Assembly: GCA_001464955.1 (NCBI GenBank)
Contig: LNEM01000030.1
Coordinates: 806,001 to 870,000 of the forward strand
DNA length: 64,000 nt
Reading direction: 5' to 3'
Origin: Rhizobiales bacterium Ga0077537
GTDB lineage: Bacteria; Pseudomonadota; Alphaproteobacteria; Rhizobiales; Hyphomicrobiaceae
Part shown: piece by piece, positions 1-8,183 of the stretch
How the letters are laid out: each line of letters opens with the position of its first letter
How positions within the stretch are numbered: position 1 is the stretch's first letter
Program-made: the position numbers and the translations under genes
The notes under the pieces: generated by a model
What the model saw: only the letters and a program-made list of their open reading frames with translations
What the model was told of the DNA's origin: nothing
The model's database searches: none

Positions 1-2
1 TC

Positions 3-644
3 GGCGCGCTGACCGGCGCCCGCGAACATGCCCTGAAGCACGCGGCTGCCGGCGTGGATGTGCTCGTCGTCTCGGGCACCGAGGCGGGCGGTCACTGCGG
101 CGAGGTCTCGACCATGGTGCTCGTGCCGGAGGTTCTCGACGCCATCCGCGACTATCCGGACATCCAGGTGCTCGCCGCGGGCGGCATTGCCACCGGCCGG
201 CAGATGGCGGCCTGCATGGCGATGGGCGCGGCTGGTGTGTGGACCGGCTCGGTGTGGCTGACGACCGCCGAGGCCGAGACCATCCCGACCGTGAAGAAGA
301 AGATGCTCGCCGCCACCTCGCGCGACACGGTGCGCTCGCGCAGTCGCACCGGCAAGCCGACGCGTCAGTTGAAGTCCGCCTGGACCGAGGCGTGGCACGG
401 CGAAGGCTCGCCCGATCCCTTGCCGATGCCGTTGCAGGGGCTGATCAGCCGCCCCGCGCTCGCCAAGGTCGACAAGCTGGCCGAGGCCGGACACGAGGGC
501 GCGAAGGAACTGGCCACCTACTACGTCGGCCAGGCCGTGGGCCTGATGAACGCGGAGATGCGCGCCCGCGACGTCGTCTACGAGTTCAAGCGCGATTTCG
601 CCGAAGCCGTCGAGCGCCTCTCCGCGACCGTTGCTGACGACTGA
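3..644 (+). CDS. Nitronate monooxygenase family protein, C-terminal part (cut by window edge)
   Basis: The reading frame is open from the window edge, so the true start lies upstream. The visible part carries the FMN-barrel signatures of nitronate monooxygenases (formerly 2-nitropropane dioxygenases): EAGGHCGE around the expected catalytic His, then LAAGGIATG and GAAGVWTGS, which resemble the phosphate-binding strands of the TIM barrel. The family oxidises alkyl nitronates to carbonyl compounds and nitrite using FMN and O2. A second family member lies at 4594-5682 on the same strand. A GC-rich hairpin follows the stop. The family call is firm; the physiological substrate is unknown. Confidence 0.85.
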   Translation, partial: GALTGAREHALKHAAAGVDVLVVSGTEAGGHCGEVSTMVLVPEVLDAIRDYPDIQVLAAGGIATGRQMAACMAMGAAGVWTGSVWLTTAEAETIPTVKKKMLAATSRDTVRSRSRTGKPTRQLKSAWTEAWHGEGSPDPLPMPLQGLISRPALAKVDKLAEAGHEGAKELATYYVGQAVGLMNAEMRARDVVYEFKRDFAEAVERLSATVADD

Positions 645-664
645 AGCGATCCGGGAAACGACAA

Positions 665-689
665 AGGCCCCGGATCGCCTCCGGGGCCT
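665..689. terminator. Hairpin between convergent genes, likely bidirectional terminator
   Basis: A 10-bp perfect stem (AGGCCCCGGA / TCCGGGGCCT) encloses a 5-nt loop. It lies 20 bases after the nitronate monooxygenase stop and 40 bases before the stop of the convergent monooxygenase gene. The T-tract is short on either strand (TTT on the minus side), so efficiency is uncertain. Confidence 0.6.
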
Positions 690-728
690 CATATCGTGTT
701 CGATGTCCGCGATGCGAACCCGCGACGC

Positions 729-2393
729 TCATTTGGCCGCGGCGAGTTTCCCGGCGTCCGCCCTGCGCATCGTGAACCCCTCGTAGCCGTTGGCGGCGAT
801 CTCGTCGCATTTGGCCCGATAGACTCCGACGCCGCCGATGTACGGCAGGAAAACGCGCGGCTTGCCGGGGATGTTCGCCCCCATGTACCAGGACGCGGCC
901 TTCGGATAGAGCGTCTTGTAGGCCGTCTCGGTATTGTGGACGTTCCAGGCGTCCTGCGCCTCGCGCGTCGGCTCGACGGTCGCGACGCCGTTCCGCTCCG
1001 CATGCGCGATGCAGTCCGTCATCCAGTCCACGTGCTGCTCGATCGAGACGATCATGTTCGAGAGCACCGACGGGCTCTGCGGCCCCGTGATCATGAACAT
1101 GTTCGGGAACCCGGCCGACATCATGCCGAGATACGTGCGCGGCCCGTCCTTCCATTCGTCCTTGAGCGCCAACGCATCGCGGCCCCGGATGTCGATCCGT
1201 TCGAGCGTGCCGGTCATCGCGTCGAAGCCCGTGGCGAACACGATGGCGTCGAATTCGTAGTCCTTGCCGCCCTGCTTGAGCCCCTTCGGCGTGAGTTCCT
1301 CGACGGGAGCATTGCGAATATCGACAAGCTTCACGTTCGGCCGGTTGAAGGTTTCGAAGTAGTCGGTATCGACGCAGATCCGCTTCGTCCCGATCGGATA
1401 GTCTTTGGCCGCCAGCAGCTCGGCCGTCGCCGGATCCTTGACGATCTGGCGGATTTTCTGGCGCACGAACTCGGCCGCCGTCTCGTTCGAGTCCGCGTTG
1501 ACGATCAGGTCGTTGAACGCCGCCATGAACGTCGTGCCACCCGACTTCCAGCGCGCTTCGAAAACCTCGCGCCGCGTCGCCTCGTCGACCTCGACCGCGC
1601 CCTTGTCGCTCAGCGGCGTGATGACGCCGTTCCGCGTCATGCGTGCCTTGGCGCGGTGCTCGCGGTAGCTGCTCTTCCAGTGCTGCTCGTAGGCATCGTC
1701 CATCGGCCGGTTGCGCGACGGGATCGAGTAGTTGGGCGTCCGCTGGAACACCGTGATGTGCGCCGCCTGCTCGGCGATCACCGGAAGGGCCTGGATCGCC
1801 GACGATCCGGTCCCGATCAGCCCGACCCGCATCCCGGTGAAGTCTACGCCTTCGTGCGGCCAGTAGCCGGTGTGATAGGTCTTGCCCGTATAGCTCTCGA
1901 GCCCCTTGAAATCGGGCACCCGCGCCGTCGAGAGGCATCCTGTCGCCATGATCAGCCAGCGCGCCGAGACGAGATCGCCGCGGTTCGTCTTGACCGTCCA
2001 CCGGCCAGCCGCATCGTCGAAGTGTGCGCTCTCGACCGTGGTCTCGAACTGCATGTCGCGACGCAGATCGAAGCGGTCCGCGACGTGGTTGGCATAGCGG
2101 AGGATGTCGGGCTGCGCCGAGAACGTCTCCGGCCAGCGCCACTCCTGCTCCAGTTCGGGCGAGAACGAGTAGGAGTACTGCATGCTTTCGATATCGCAGC
2201 GGGCGCCCGGATACCGGTTCCAGTACCAGGTGCCTCCGACGCCTGTCGCTGTATCGTAGACGCGCGTGCTCAGCCCGAGCTGGCGCATGCGATGAAGCAT
2301 GTACATTCCGCCGAAGCCGGCCCCGACGATCACGACGTCGAAGGCGGCCCGGGTGTTCTTGGCTGAGTCCTGAGCGCTGGCATCCATTGGCAT
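729..2393 (-). CDS. Flavin-containing monooxygenase, Baeyer-Villiger (cyclohexanone monooxygenase-like) type
   Basis: A 554-residue protein with two Rossmann nucleotide sites, GAGFGG at residues 24-29 (FAD) and GTGSSA at 194-199 (NADPH). Between them is the Baeyer-Villiger fingerprint YTGKTYHTGYWP (168-179), matching FxGxxxHxxxW(P/D) except that the first Phe is Tyr. GGTWYWNRYPG (about 53-63) is also typical of cyclohexanone/phenylacetone monooxygenases. The enzyme likely inserts oxygen next to a ketone, or oxidises a heteroatom, using NADPH and O2; the substrate cannot be told. The ATG at 2393 is preceded by GGGAG. The gene runs convergent to the partial nitronate monooxygenase. Confidence 0.9.
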   Translation of the reverse strand: MPMDASAQDSAKNTRAAFDVVIVGAGFGGMYMLHRMRQLGLSTRVYDTATGVGGTWYWNRYPGARCDIESMQYSYSFSPELEQEWRWPETFSAQPDILRYANHVADRFDLRRDMQFETTVESAHFDDAAGRWTVKTNRGDLVSARWLIMATGCLSTARVPDFKGLESYTGKTYHTGYWPHEGVDFTGMRVGLIGTGSSAIQALPVIAEQAAHITVFQRTPNYSIPSRNRPMDDAYEQHWKSSYREHRAKARMTRNGVITPLSDKGAVEVDEATRREVFEARWKSGGTTFMAAFNDLIVNADSNETAAEFVRQKIRQIVKDPATAELLAAKDYPIGTKRICVDTDYFETFNRPNVKLVDIRNAPVEELTPKGLKQGGKDYEFDAIVFATGFDAMTGTLERIDIRGRDALALKDEWKDGPRTYLGMMSAGFPNMFMITGPQSPSVLSNMIVSIEQHVDWMTDCIAHAERNGVATVEPTREAQDAWNVHNTETAYKTLYPKAASWYMGANIPGKPRVFLPYIGGVGVYRAKCDEIAANGYEGFTMRRADAGKLAAAK

Positions 2394-2489
2394 GCTGCTG
2401 TCACTCCCTCACGTTTCTGATCCGTGACGGCAACTATGCGTGGTGGGCCCGGTTTGGGCAACCGGGCCGGCGATCTTGCCCGCCGGGCT

Positions 2490-2783
2490 TCAGCCGTCGT
2501 AACCCTCGATGACGATCACGTCGCCCGTGGAGTATTTGTTCCGCACGGCTTCGGCAGCCTTGTATTCCGGGCTCTCGTAGCAGGCGAGGGCGGTCGCGTA
2601 GTCCTTGAATTCCAGCACCACGTGCCGGCTGCGGGCGTTGCCGCTCTTCAGGGTGAACGGCCCGCCGCGCACCAGGAACTTGGCGCCGTACTTGCTGAAC
2701 GCCTTGGCGTTGAACGCCACATACTCCTTGTAGCCTTCGGGGTCGGTCACATCGACGTGCGCGATCCAGTAGCCTTTGGCCAT
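2490..2783 (-). CDS. DUF1330 family protein (dimeric alpha-beta barrel fold)
   Basis: A 97-residue protein starting MAKGYW at an ATG preceded by GGAG. The pattern is that of DUF1330: a short beta strand with a conserved Asp/Val, RGG in the middle (FLVRGGPF), then HVVLEFKDYATALACYESPEY. It is clearly paralogous to the next gene on the same strand (2800-3087), which ends 16 bases upstream, so the two are probably co-transcribed. DUF1330 proteins are small ferredoxin-like folds of unknown biochemical role. It could be a small binding protein or isomerase-like; nothing more can be claimed. Confidence 0.85.
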   Translation of the reverse strand: MAKGYWIAHVDVTDPEGYKEYVAFNAKAFSKYGAKFLVRGGPFTLKSGNARSRHVVLEFKDYATALACYESPEYKAAEAVRNKYSTGDVIVIEGYDG

Positions 2784-2799
2784 TGTCGTTTCTCCGCTG

Positions 2800-3087
2800 T
2801 CAGGGTCCTTCGACGAGCACCATATCGAGGAAGCCGGCTGCTTCCCTGAGCTTTTTTGCCGCCTGATACTCCGGCGACGTGGCATAGGCGCGGGCGGCGT
2901 CCAGGCTGTCGAACTCGAGCACGATGTTGCGCGCCCGCCCCTCGCCCTCGACCACTTCGGTGCGCCCGCCGCGCACGAGGATGCGAGCCCCGTAGATCTT
3001 CTGGGCTTCCGTTGCAGCAGCGGCATAAGCGGCCCAGGCGGTCGGGTTGGTCACCACTGCCCGCGCGATGAGATATCCTTTCGGCAT
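2800..3087 (-). CDS. DUF1330 family protein, paralogue of its downstream neighbour
   Basis: A 95-residue protein beginning MPKGYLIARAVV, with the family core ILVRGGRTEVVEGEG and NIVLEFDSLDAARAYATSPEY. It lines up end to end with the 97-residue DUF1330 protein encoded just downstream, which indicates a tandem duplication. It sits 20 bases after pyrF (stop at 3108) on the same strand, so it may be the distal part of a pyrF transcript. The function is unknown. Confidence 0.85.
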   Translation of the reverse strand: MPKGYLIARAVVTNPTAWAAYAAAATEAQKIYGARILVRGGRTEVVEGEGRARNIVLEFDSLDAARAYATSPEYQAAKKLREAAGFLDMVLVEGP

Positions 3088-3107
3088 CGGTCTTTTTCCG
3101 TTCTCTT

Positions 3108-3833
3108 TCAGGTTGCGGCGCTGGCAATACGTCGGACGAATTCCTGCGCCGCCGCACGAGGGTCCGCCGCCGCCGTGATCGGCCGTCCGACCACCAGATG
3201 CGTGGCGCCGTCGCCGATCGCAGCATCGGGCGTCACGACGCGCGCCTGATCGCCGGCTTCCCCGTCCGGCAGCCGGATGCCCGGCGTCACGATCAGGAAC
3301 TCGGGCCCGACGGCGCGACGCACGAGCGCTGCTTCCTGCCCCGAGGCGATCACGCCGTCGAAGCCGGCGTCCTTGGCGAGCTTCGCCCGGTGCACGACGA
3401 GGTCCGCCGGGCTCATGCCGCGCACGCCCTGCTCCTCGAGATCGTTGACCTTGAGGCTCGTGAGCACGGTGACACCGAGCAGCTTGAGCCGCGACCCGCC
3501 GCGCCCCTTGACGGCTGCGTCGAGCGTCTGGCGATCCGTCGCGTGCACGGTCAGGTAGTCGAGTCCGAGCGCGGCGATGTTGGCGGCTGCTTTCTCGACC
3601 GTGTTCGCGATGTCGAGCAGCTTCATGTCGAGAAACACCTGCCGCCCGGCCGCCTTGAGGCCCTGCGCGAACTCGAGCCCGCCACCGAACAGCAACTCGA
3701 GGCCGATCTTGTAGCAGCCCGTTGCGTCGCCGATCCGCTCGACGATATCGCGCGCCCGCGACACGTCCGGCACGTCGAGCGCGACGAACAGCCGATCCTG
3801 CGGCCGCGCGGACGTCGATGCTGCGCCGCTCAT
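3108..3833 (-). CDS. pyrF: Orotidine 5'-phosphate decarboxylase
   Basis: A 241-residue TIM barrel with the OMP decarboxylase signature DMKLLD (D69, K71, D74; usual form DxKxxD), followed by IANTVEKA. A C-terminal phosphate-binding stretch includes VTPGIRLPDG and DQARVVTP. It catalyses the last step of de novo UMP synthesis. The ATG at 3833 overlaps the stop of the upstream FMN reductase gene in an ATGA junction (3830-3833), so the two are translationally coupled. Length is normal for the short bacterial form. Confidence 0.96.
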   Translation of the reverse strand: MSGAASTSARPQDRLFVALDVPDVSRARDIVERIGDATGCYKIGLELLFGGGLEFAQGLKAAGRQVFLDMKLLDIANTVEKAAANIAALGLDYLTVHATDRQTLDAAVKGRGGSRLKLLGVTVLTSLKVNDLEEQGVRGMSPADLVVHRAKLAKDAGFDGVIASGQEAALVRRAVGPEFLIVTPGIRLPDGEAGDQARVVTPDAAIGDGATHLVVGRPITAAADPRAAAQEFVRRIASAAT

Positions 3834-4432
3834 GCCCCGTCCTCCGCGCCGCGCATCACGTGGGCGGCGCGCGCCAGCCGCTGCACGACGGCCTTCAGGA
3901 GGTCCATCTGCCCCTTGTCCTTGAGATGCCCGTGGTCGTCGAACGCCTCGTTGGCGCGCGCTACCAGGATCTGGTCCGGCAGCACCAGCGCGCCGAGCCC
4001 CAGTTCCATCGTCTGGCGCAGTGCCGTCAGCCCGCGCACACCGCCGAACCCGCCGGGCGACGCCGCCCCGAGCGCGAAGACGCGGGTCTTGAACACGGCG
4101 AGCGGCGGCTCGCCCTCGACCTTCACCCGGCTCATCCAGTCGAGCGTGTTCTTGAGGAGCGGCGTGACCGACGCGTTGTACTCTGGCATCGCGATGAACA
4201 CGCCGTGATGCACCTCCATCAGCGCCTTCAGCTTGCGGGCGTTCTCCGGCGGTCCCTCCTTGGCCTCCGTGTCGCCGTCGTAGATCGGCATCGGATAGTC
4301 GCCGATGTCGGCCAGCGTCGCGGCGATGCCGTTCGCTTCGGCCACGTCGTGCGCGAGCTTGGCGAGACGCTTGTTGAGCGATCCCTCCCGGGCCGAGCCG
4401 GCGAGGAACAGAAGGCGTGTGGTGTGCGGCAT
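3830..4432 (-). CDS. NADPH-dependent FMN reductase family protein
   Basis: A 200-residue flavodoxin-like protein. GSAREGSLN at about residues 12-20 is the FMN phosphate-binding loop; MPEYNASVTPLLKNTLDW in the middle is the hallmark PEYN motif of the ArsH/chromate reductase/azoreductase family. These enzymes reduce FMN or quinones with NAD(P)H. The start ATG at 4432 has AGGTC just upstream, and the gene end overlaps the pyrF start by 4 bases. It may supply reduced flavin to nearby flavoenzymes or act in quinone detoxification; the specific role is open. Confidence 0.9.
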   Translation of the reverse strand: MPHTTRLLFLAGSAREGSLNKRLAKLAHDVAEANGIAATLADIGDYPMPIYDGDTEAKEGPPENARKLKALMEVHHGVFIAMPEYNASVTPLLKNTLDWMSRVKVEGEPPLAVFKTRVFALGAASPGGFGGVRGLTALRQTMELGLGALVLPDQILVARANEAFDDHGHLKDKGQMDLLKAVVQRLARAAHVMRGAEDGA

Positions 4433-4593
4433 GTGACCTCGCGAAGACATGAACCCGGACGCTCCATCTAGCGGGCGTTCCGCCCGATGACCAGTGGCCC
4501 GCCGAAGCGACTTCCAGCTTGCCCCGGATGACGCATTGGGACAGCGTAACGGCCTGAACCATAGCCCACATGCCGATCGGCGAGGAGTGACCC

Positions 4594-5682
4594 ATGGCGC
4601 ACGCTCATCAGGCGCTGTCTCGCGCATCCGCGTTCTGTCGTGACTACGATCTGACCATTCCGATCCTCATGGCGCCGATGGCGGGCGCGTGCCCGCCGGC
4701 GCTCGCCATTGCCGTCGCTCGCGCCGGTGGCCTCGGAGGCTGTGGCGCGCTGCTCATGAAGCCCGACGCCATTCGGTCCTGGGCCGGCGAGGTCCGAGCC
4801 GCCACCAATGGCGCTTTCCAGCTCAACCTCTGGATCCCCGATCCGCCTCCCGTCCGCGACGCGACCCACGAAACGCGCGTCCGTGAATTTCTCGCCGGCT
4901 GGGGCCCCGCCGTCCCGCCCGAGGCCGGCAACGCCGTCCCCGTCGATTTCGGAGCCCAGTGCGACGCCGTGATCGAGGCCGGCCCGCCGGTCGTCTCCTC
5001 GATCATGGGCGTCTATCCCCCCGAAGTGGTGGGCCGCTTCAAGGCCCGCGGCATCCGCTGGTTCGCCCACGTGACGACCGTTGCCGAGGCCCGTCAGGCC
5101 GTTGCGGCCGGCGCCGATGTCGTGGTGGCGCAGGGCATGGAGGCGGGCGGCCACCGCGGCTCGTTCGAGGCCGACCGTCCGGACACCGCGCTTGTCGGCC
5201 TTTTCGCCCTGCTGCCCGCTGTCGTCGATGCCGTCGCTGATCAGGTCCCCGTCGTGGCCACGGGCGGCATCGCCGATGGTCGAGGCATCGCCGCCGCGCT
5301 CGTTCTGGGTGCCGCGGCCGTCCAGATCGGAACCGGCCTGCTCCGCACGCCGGAAGCGGCTATCGCCCCGGCCTGGGCCGACGCTTTGGCCAGCGCAGAG
5401 CCCGAGGATACCGCGCCGACCCGCGCCTTCTCCGGCCGCCTCGGCCGCAGTGTGGCGACGGCCTATGTTAAGGCGGCCAACGCGGCCAGCACGCCCGCTC
5501 CGGCCCCCTACCCGGTCCAGCGTGGCCTCACGCAGGCGATGCGCGATCAGGGCACGCGCGAGGGCGATATCGACCGCATCCAGGCGTGGGCCGGCCAGGC
5601 CGCCCGTCTCGCCCCGGCCGAACCGGCTGGCGACTACCTCCGCCGCATCTGGGACGACGCCCGCGCCCATCTCGGTGGCTGA
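4594..5682 (+). CDS. Nitronate monooxygenase family protein
   Basis: A 362-residue FMN-dependent TIM barrel. Near the N-terminus is PILMAPMAGA; the catalytic His lies in MEAGGHRGS (H187), and VPVVATGGIADGRGI and GAAAVQIGTGLL form the FMN phosphate site. It is close to class I nitronate monooxygenases, which turn toxic propionate-3-nitronate and alkyl nitronates into malonic semialdehyde or aldehydes. The ATG at 4594 follows a strong GAGGAG. It is transcribed divergently from the FMN reductase/pyrF operon. It shares the family of the partial gene at the left edge, but the two are not close copies. Confidence 0.92.
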   Translation: MAHAHQALSRASAFCRDYDLTIPILMAPMAGACPPALAIAVARAGGLGGCGALLMKPDAIRSWAGEVRAATNGAFQLNLWIPDPPPVRDATHETRVREFLAGWGPAVPPEAGNAVPVDFGAQCDAVIEAGPPVVSSIMGVYPPEVVGRFKARGIRWFAHVTTVAEARQAVAAGADVVVAQGMEAGGHRGSFEADRPDTALVGLFALLPAVVDAVADQVPVVATGGIADGRGIAAALVLGAAAVQIGTGLLRTPEAAIAPAWADALASAEPEDTAPTRAFSGRLGRSVATAYVKAANAASTPAPAPYPVQRGLTQAMRDQGTREGDIDRIQAWAGQAARLAPAEPAGDYLRRIWDDARAHLGG

Positions 5683-5703
5683 TCACCAGACGACCTCGCC
5701 CCG

Positions 5704-6612
5704 TCAGCCGCGCTCCGGCTTTTCCGGGAGCTGCGTTTCCGTCGTCCCCAGCGCATCGGCGAGCCGCGCCGTCGCGGAGCCGGGCCTGAGCGGTTTCTGC
5801 TGGCTGTCGTGCGGCGCCCAGCCCGTCAGCGTGACGATCTCGAAGGTGGCAGTGACGCGCCCGTCCGCCCGGGCAAATCGCTCGGCATAGACCTCGACCG
5901 CGCGTTGCAGCGTGTCCCGCCGCATCGCATGGGCGCGTCGCTCGCGAAGCGGATTGGCCCACCCCATCCCGCGCAGGTCCCGCATCAGCTCGAGCGCGCT
6001 TCGATAGCCGACCTCGACCACGTCACTGTCCGCGACCGGCAGGGCGAAGCCGGTCCGCTGGAGGAGCTGGCCGAGTTCGCGCACGTCAGCGAACGGCGCC
6101 ACCCGCGGCGACGCGCCCCCAGTCGTTTCCGTCTCGGCGACGACCAGCGCCTCTCGCAATTCGAACAGCGTCCGCCCGCCGAGCAACGAGACCACCATCA
6201 GCCCGTCCGGCTTGAGCGCCCGCCGGATCTGGATCAGCGCGCCCGGCAGATCGTTGACCTGTTGCAGCGCGAGCCCCGAAACGACGAGGTCCATAGAGCC
6301 CGGCCGGATCGGCAGCAGTTCCTCGTCGCAGACGACGCGCAATCCGCCTGCCGGCGCCATCATTTCGGCGGAGAGATCGGCGCTGATCACGAGCCCGACA
6401 CCCATCGCGGCAAGGCGTGCACTGAGCCTCCCCGGACCTGCACCGAGATCGAGCGCCACCTCGAACGGGCGTTTGACCAGCGCCAGCCGGTCGGCGATGT
6501 CGTCGGCGGCATGGTCGAGGAGAAACGTCGTCTCGGCCGCCTGTCGCGCATGCCGTGTGCGTCGCCGCCGCACAAGCTCGCGATCGAAAATGGCCCGCTC
6601 CTCGGCACTCAT
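5704..6612 (-). CDS. SAM-dependent methyltransferase, NDUFAF5/BioC-like
   Basis: A 302-residue class I methyltransferase. The N-terminus carries the basic FDRELVRRRRTRHA segment typical of the mitochondrial complex I assembly factor NDUFAF5 and its alphaproteobacterial relatives. Motif I is DLGAGPGR (55-62), and LDLVVSGLAL-like residues (MDLVVSGLALQQVNDLPG) form the acidic/post-II region. Human NDUFAF5 hydroxylates an Arg of a complex I subunit, so a role in complex I biogenesis is possible; a BioC-like role is the alternative. It ends close to the convergent nitronate monooxygenase and is divergent from comF. Confidence 0.88.
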   Translation of the reverse strand: MSAEERAIFDRELVRRRRTRHARQAAETTFLLDHAADDIADRLALVKRPFEVALDLGAGPGRLSARLAAMGVGLVISADLSAEMMAPAGGLRVVCDEELLPIRPGSMDLVVSGLALQQVNDLPGALIQIRRALKPDGLMVVSLLGGRTLFELREALVVAETETTGGASPRVAPFADVRELGQLLQRTGFALPVADSDVVEVGYRSALELMRDLRGMGWANPLRERRAHAMRRDTLQRAVEVYAERFARADGRVTATFEIVTLTGWAPHDSQQKPLRPGSATARLADALGTTETQLPEKPERG

Positions 6613-6712
6613 CCCCGTCTCCTGGCCTTCTCGCTATTCGACGCGGGATCGCGCGTCGCGTCTCGATGTCTGCTATCGTCATCGTCATAGTCTGCCTTCG
6701 ACGCGTGTGCAC

Positions 6713-7480
6713 ATGAACTTGGCGGCACCCATCCTGAAGGGCATCGGCCGGTTTGCGGCCGATCTGCTCGTCCCTCCAGTCTGTCTGGCCTGTCAGGTGC
6801 GCCTCGACAGCCGTGATGCCCTGTGCGGCGCCTGCTGGATGTCCATCTCGTTCATTCGCCGCCCGCTCTGCGATCGCCTCGGTATTCCACTGCCGTTCGG
6901 GACCGGCGACGGGCCGCTGGTCTCTGCCGCGGCTTCGGCCGATCCGCCGTTTTGGGGCCGTGCCCGTGCCGTCGCGATCTACGAGACCGGCGGTGTGATG
7001 TCGCGCCTGATCCACGCCATGAAGTACGCCGATCGTCATGACGCCCGCCGCCTGTTCGCCCGGCTTCTGGCCGACGCCGGTCACGAGTTGCTGCCGGACT
7101 GCGACGTTATCGTGCCGGTCCCGCTCACCTATCGCCGCCTCGTCCGGCGACAGTTCAACCAGTCGGCCCTGTTGGCGCGCGAGTTGTCGCTCTTGAGCGG
7201 TATCCCGTGGGCGTCGCACCTCCTCGTCAAGGCGCGGGACACGCCGCCTCAGGTGTCGCTCTCGGGAAATGCCCGTCGTGAGAACCTGCGTGGTGCCTTC
7301 GAGGTACCCGAAGGCGCGCGGCCAGCCGTGGCGGACCGTCGAATCCTCCTGCTCGACGATGTCGTGACCACTGGTGCGACGGCCGAGGCGGCGACGCGGG
7401 CGCTCCTGCGCGGTGGTGCGCGCGCCGTCGATGTGCTGACGCTGGCCCGCGTGACCACGCCCACCCATGCGCTGCCGTGA
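6713..7480 (+). CDS. ComF family protein (phosphoribosyltransferase-like)
   Basis: A 255-residue protein with a four-Cys N-terminal ribbon (C24, C27, C38, C41) and a type I phosphoribosyltransferase fold: VIVPVPLTYRRLVRRQFNQ (about 132-150) and the PRPP loop ILLLDDVVTTGATA (211-224). This is the ComF layout, a DNA-uptake accessory protein in competent bacteria whose biochemical role in alphaproteobacteria is unsettled. The ATG at 6713 was chosen because the Cys ribbon begins 23 codons later; longer in-frame extensions would run into the divergent methyltransferase gene. It is followed by two hairpin repeats and grxC, a usual comF neighbour in this order. Confidence 0.9.
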   Translation: MNLAAPILKGIGRFAADLLVPPVCLACQVRLDSRDALCGACWMSISFIRRPLCDRLGIPLPFGTGDGPLVSAAASADPPFWGRARAVAIYETGGVMSRLIHAMKYADRHDARRLFARLLADAGHELLPDCDVIVPVPLTYRRLVRRQFNQSALLARELSLLSGIPWASHLLVKARDTPPQVSLSGNARRENLRGAFEVPEGARPAVADRRILLLDDVVTTGATAEAATRALLRGGARAVDVLTLARVTTPTHALP

Positions 7481-7489
7481 CGGGGCGCC

Positions 7490-7566
7490 TAGTGTGGCGG
7501 TTTCGAAGTCCGCTTCATTCGCTCGGTGAACTCTCAAAGCGGACTTCGAAACATGACGCCACACTA
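7490..7566. repeat. MITE-like inverted-repeat element, copy 1
   Basis: About 77 bp. The left arm (7490-7515) and right arm (7537-7566) are near-perfect inverted repeats built on AGTGTGGCG and TTTCGAAGTCCGCTT; the right arm has a 4-nt insertion. TA dinucleotides bound both ends (TA-GTGTGG...CCACAC-TA), as left by IS630/Tc1-mariner-type insertion. It lies 9 bases after the comF stop and could also act as a terminator for comF. It is probably a non-autonomous mobile or REP-like element. Confidence 0.6.
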
Positions 7567-7579
7567 AGATCATGACTTT

Positions 7580-7656
7580 GCGAGTGTCCTTGCGACCGCG
7601 AAGTTCGTCGAGTGGTTGCCGCGAAATGCAACGAACTTCGCGGTCGGGACACTCGC
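7580..7656. repeat. MITE-like inverted-repeat element, copy 2 (diverged)
   Basis: A second, equally long hairpin 13 bases after the first. The left arm (7580-7608) and right arm (7631-7656) match over about 26 bp, sharing GCGAGTGTCC and CGACCGCGAAGTTCGT, with a 3-nt bulge in the left arm. Its arms resemble those of the first element (AGTGT near the outer end, CGAAGTYCGY near the loop), so both may belong to one family. No open reading frame is inside. Confidence 0.55.
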
Positions 7657-7718
7657 CTTGCGCTTCTCCAGCCGATCCATAGAATGCGCCGACCACGTGC
7701 TTCGACCGAGAGCGCCCC

Positions 7719-7976
7719 ATGCCCAAGGTGACGATCTACACCTCCGCCTACTGCCCCTACTGCTTTTCGGCCAAGCGGCTCCTCGACAAGAAGGGCGCGA
7801 CGTACGACGAGATCTCGGTCGATGGCCGGTCGGCCGTCCGTGCCGAGATGCGGGATCGGGCCGGCGGCCGCAACACGGTTCCGCAGATCTGGATCGGCGA
7901 CCGTCACATCGGCGGCTGCGACGATCTCTACGAACTCGATGGTACCGGCGGACTGGACCCGCTTCTGGCGGCGTGA
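7719..7976 (+). CDS. grxC: Glutaredoxin 3
   Basis: An 85-residue thioredoxin-fold protein with the dithiol active site CPYC (C12, C15), the cis-Pro segment NTVPQIWIG and the C-terminal GGCDDLYEL glutathione-binding loop. It is a normal-length GrxC, a glutathione-dependent disulfide reductase of the cytoplasm. In related genomes grxC is often followed by a nitrilase-family gene and then DUF1178; here only a 207-base spacer separates it from DUF1178. Confidence 0.95.
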   Translation: MPKVTIYTSAYCPYCFSAKRLLDKKGATYDEISVDGRSAVRAEMRDRAGGRNTVPQIWIGDRHIGGCDDLYELDGTGGLDPLLAA

Positions 7977-8183
7977 GCCGAACCTCGGGCAGTCTTTCGC
8001 GTGCCCCTCGGCATGGAGCCGACGAATGAGCATGTGTGAGCATGTTTAAGGAATCTTTCCGTTTTTTTGATCGACAGGGCCCGCATTCGCGCGATGTGTG
8101 CGATACTCCCGCCGATCGGCTTGGAGGCGGAGGGACGATGCGGTCGCTCAGGGCGCGGCTGCGGCAGTGGAGGCTGGACTGAC

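Noticed and set aside
696-2366. 556-residue open frame on the plus strand opposite the monooxygenase
   Set aside because: Arg/Asp/Val/His-rich antisense shadow of a GC-rich gene; the minus-strand protein has clear FAD and NADPH motifs.
3108-4595. Single long frame joining pyrF with upstream sequence
   Set aside because: The upstream part is the out-of-frame shadow of the FMN reductase; pyrF starts at 3833 with an ATGA overlap.
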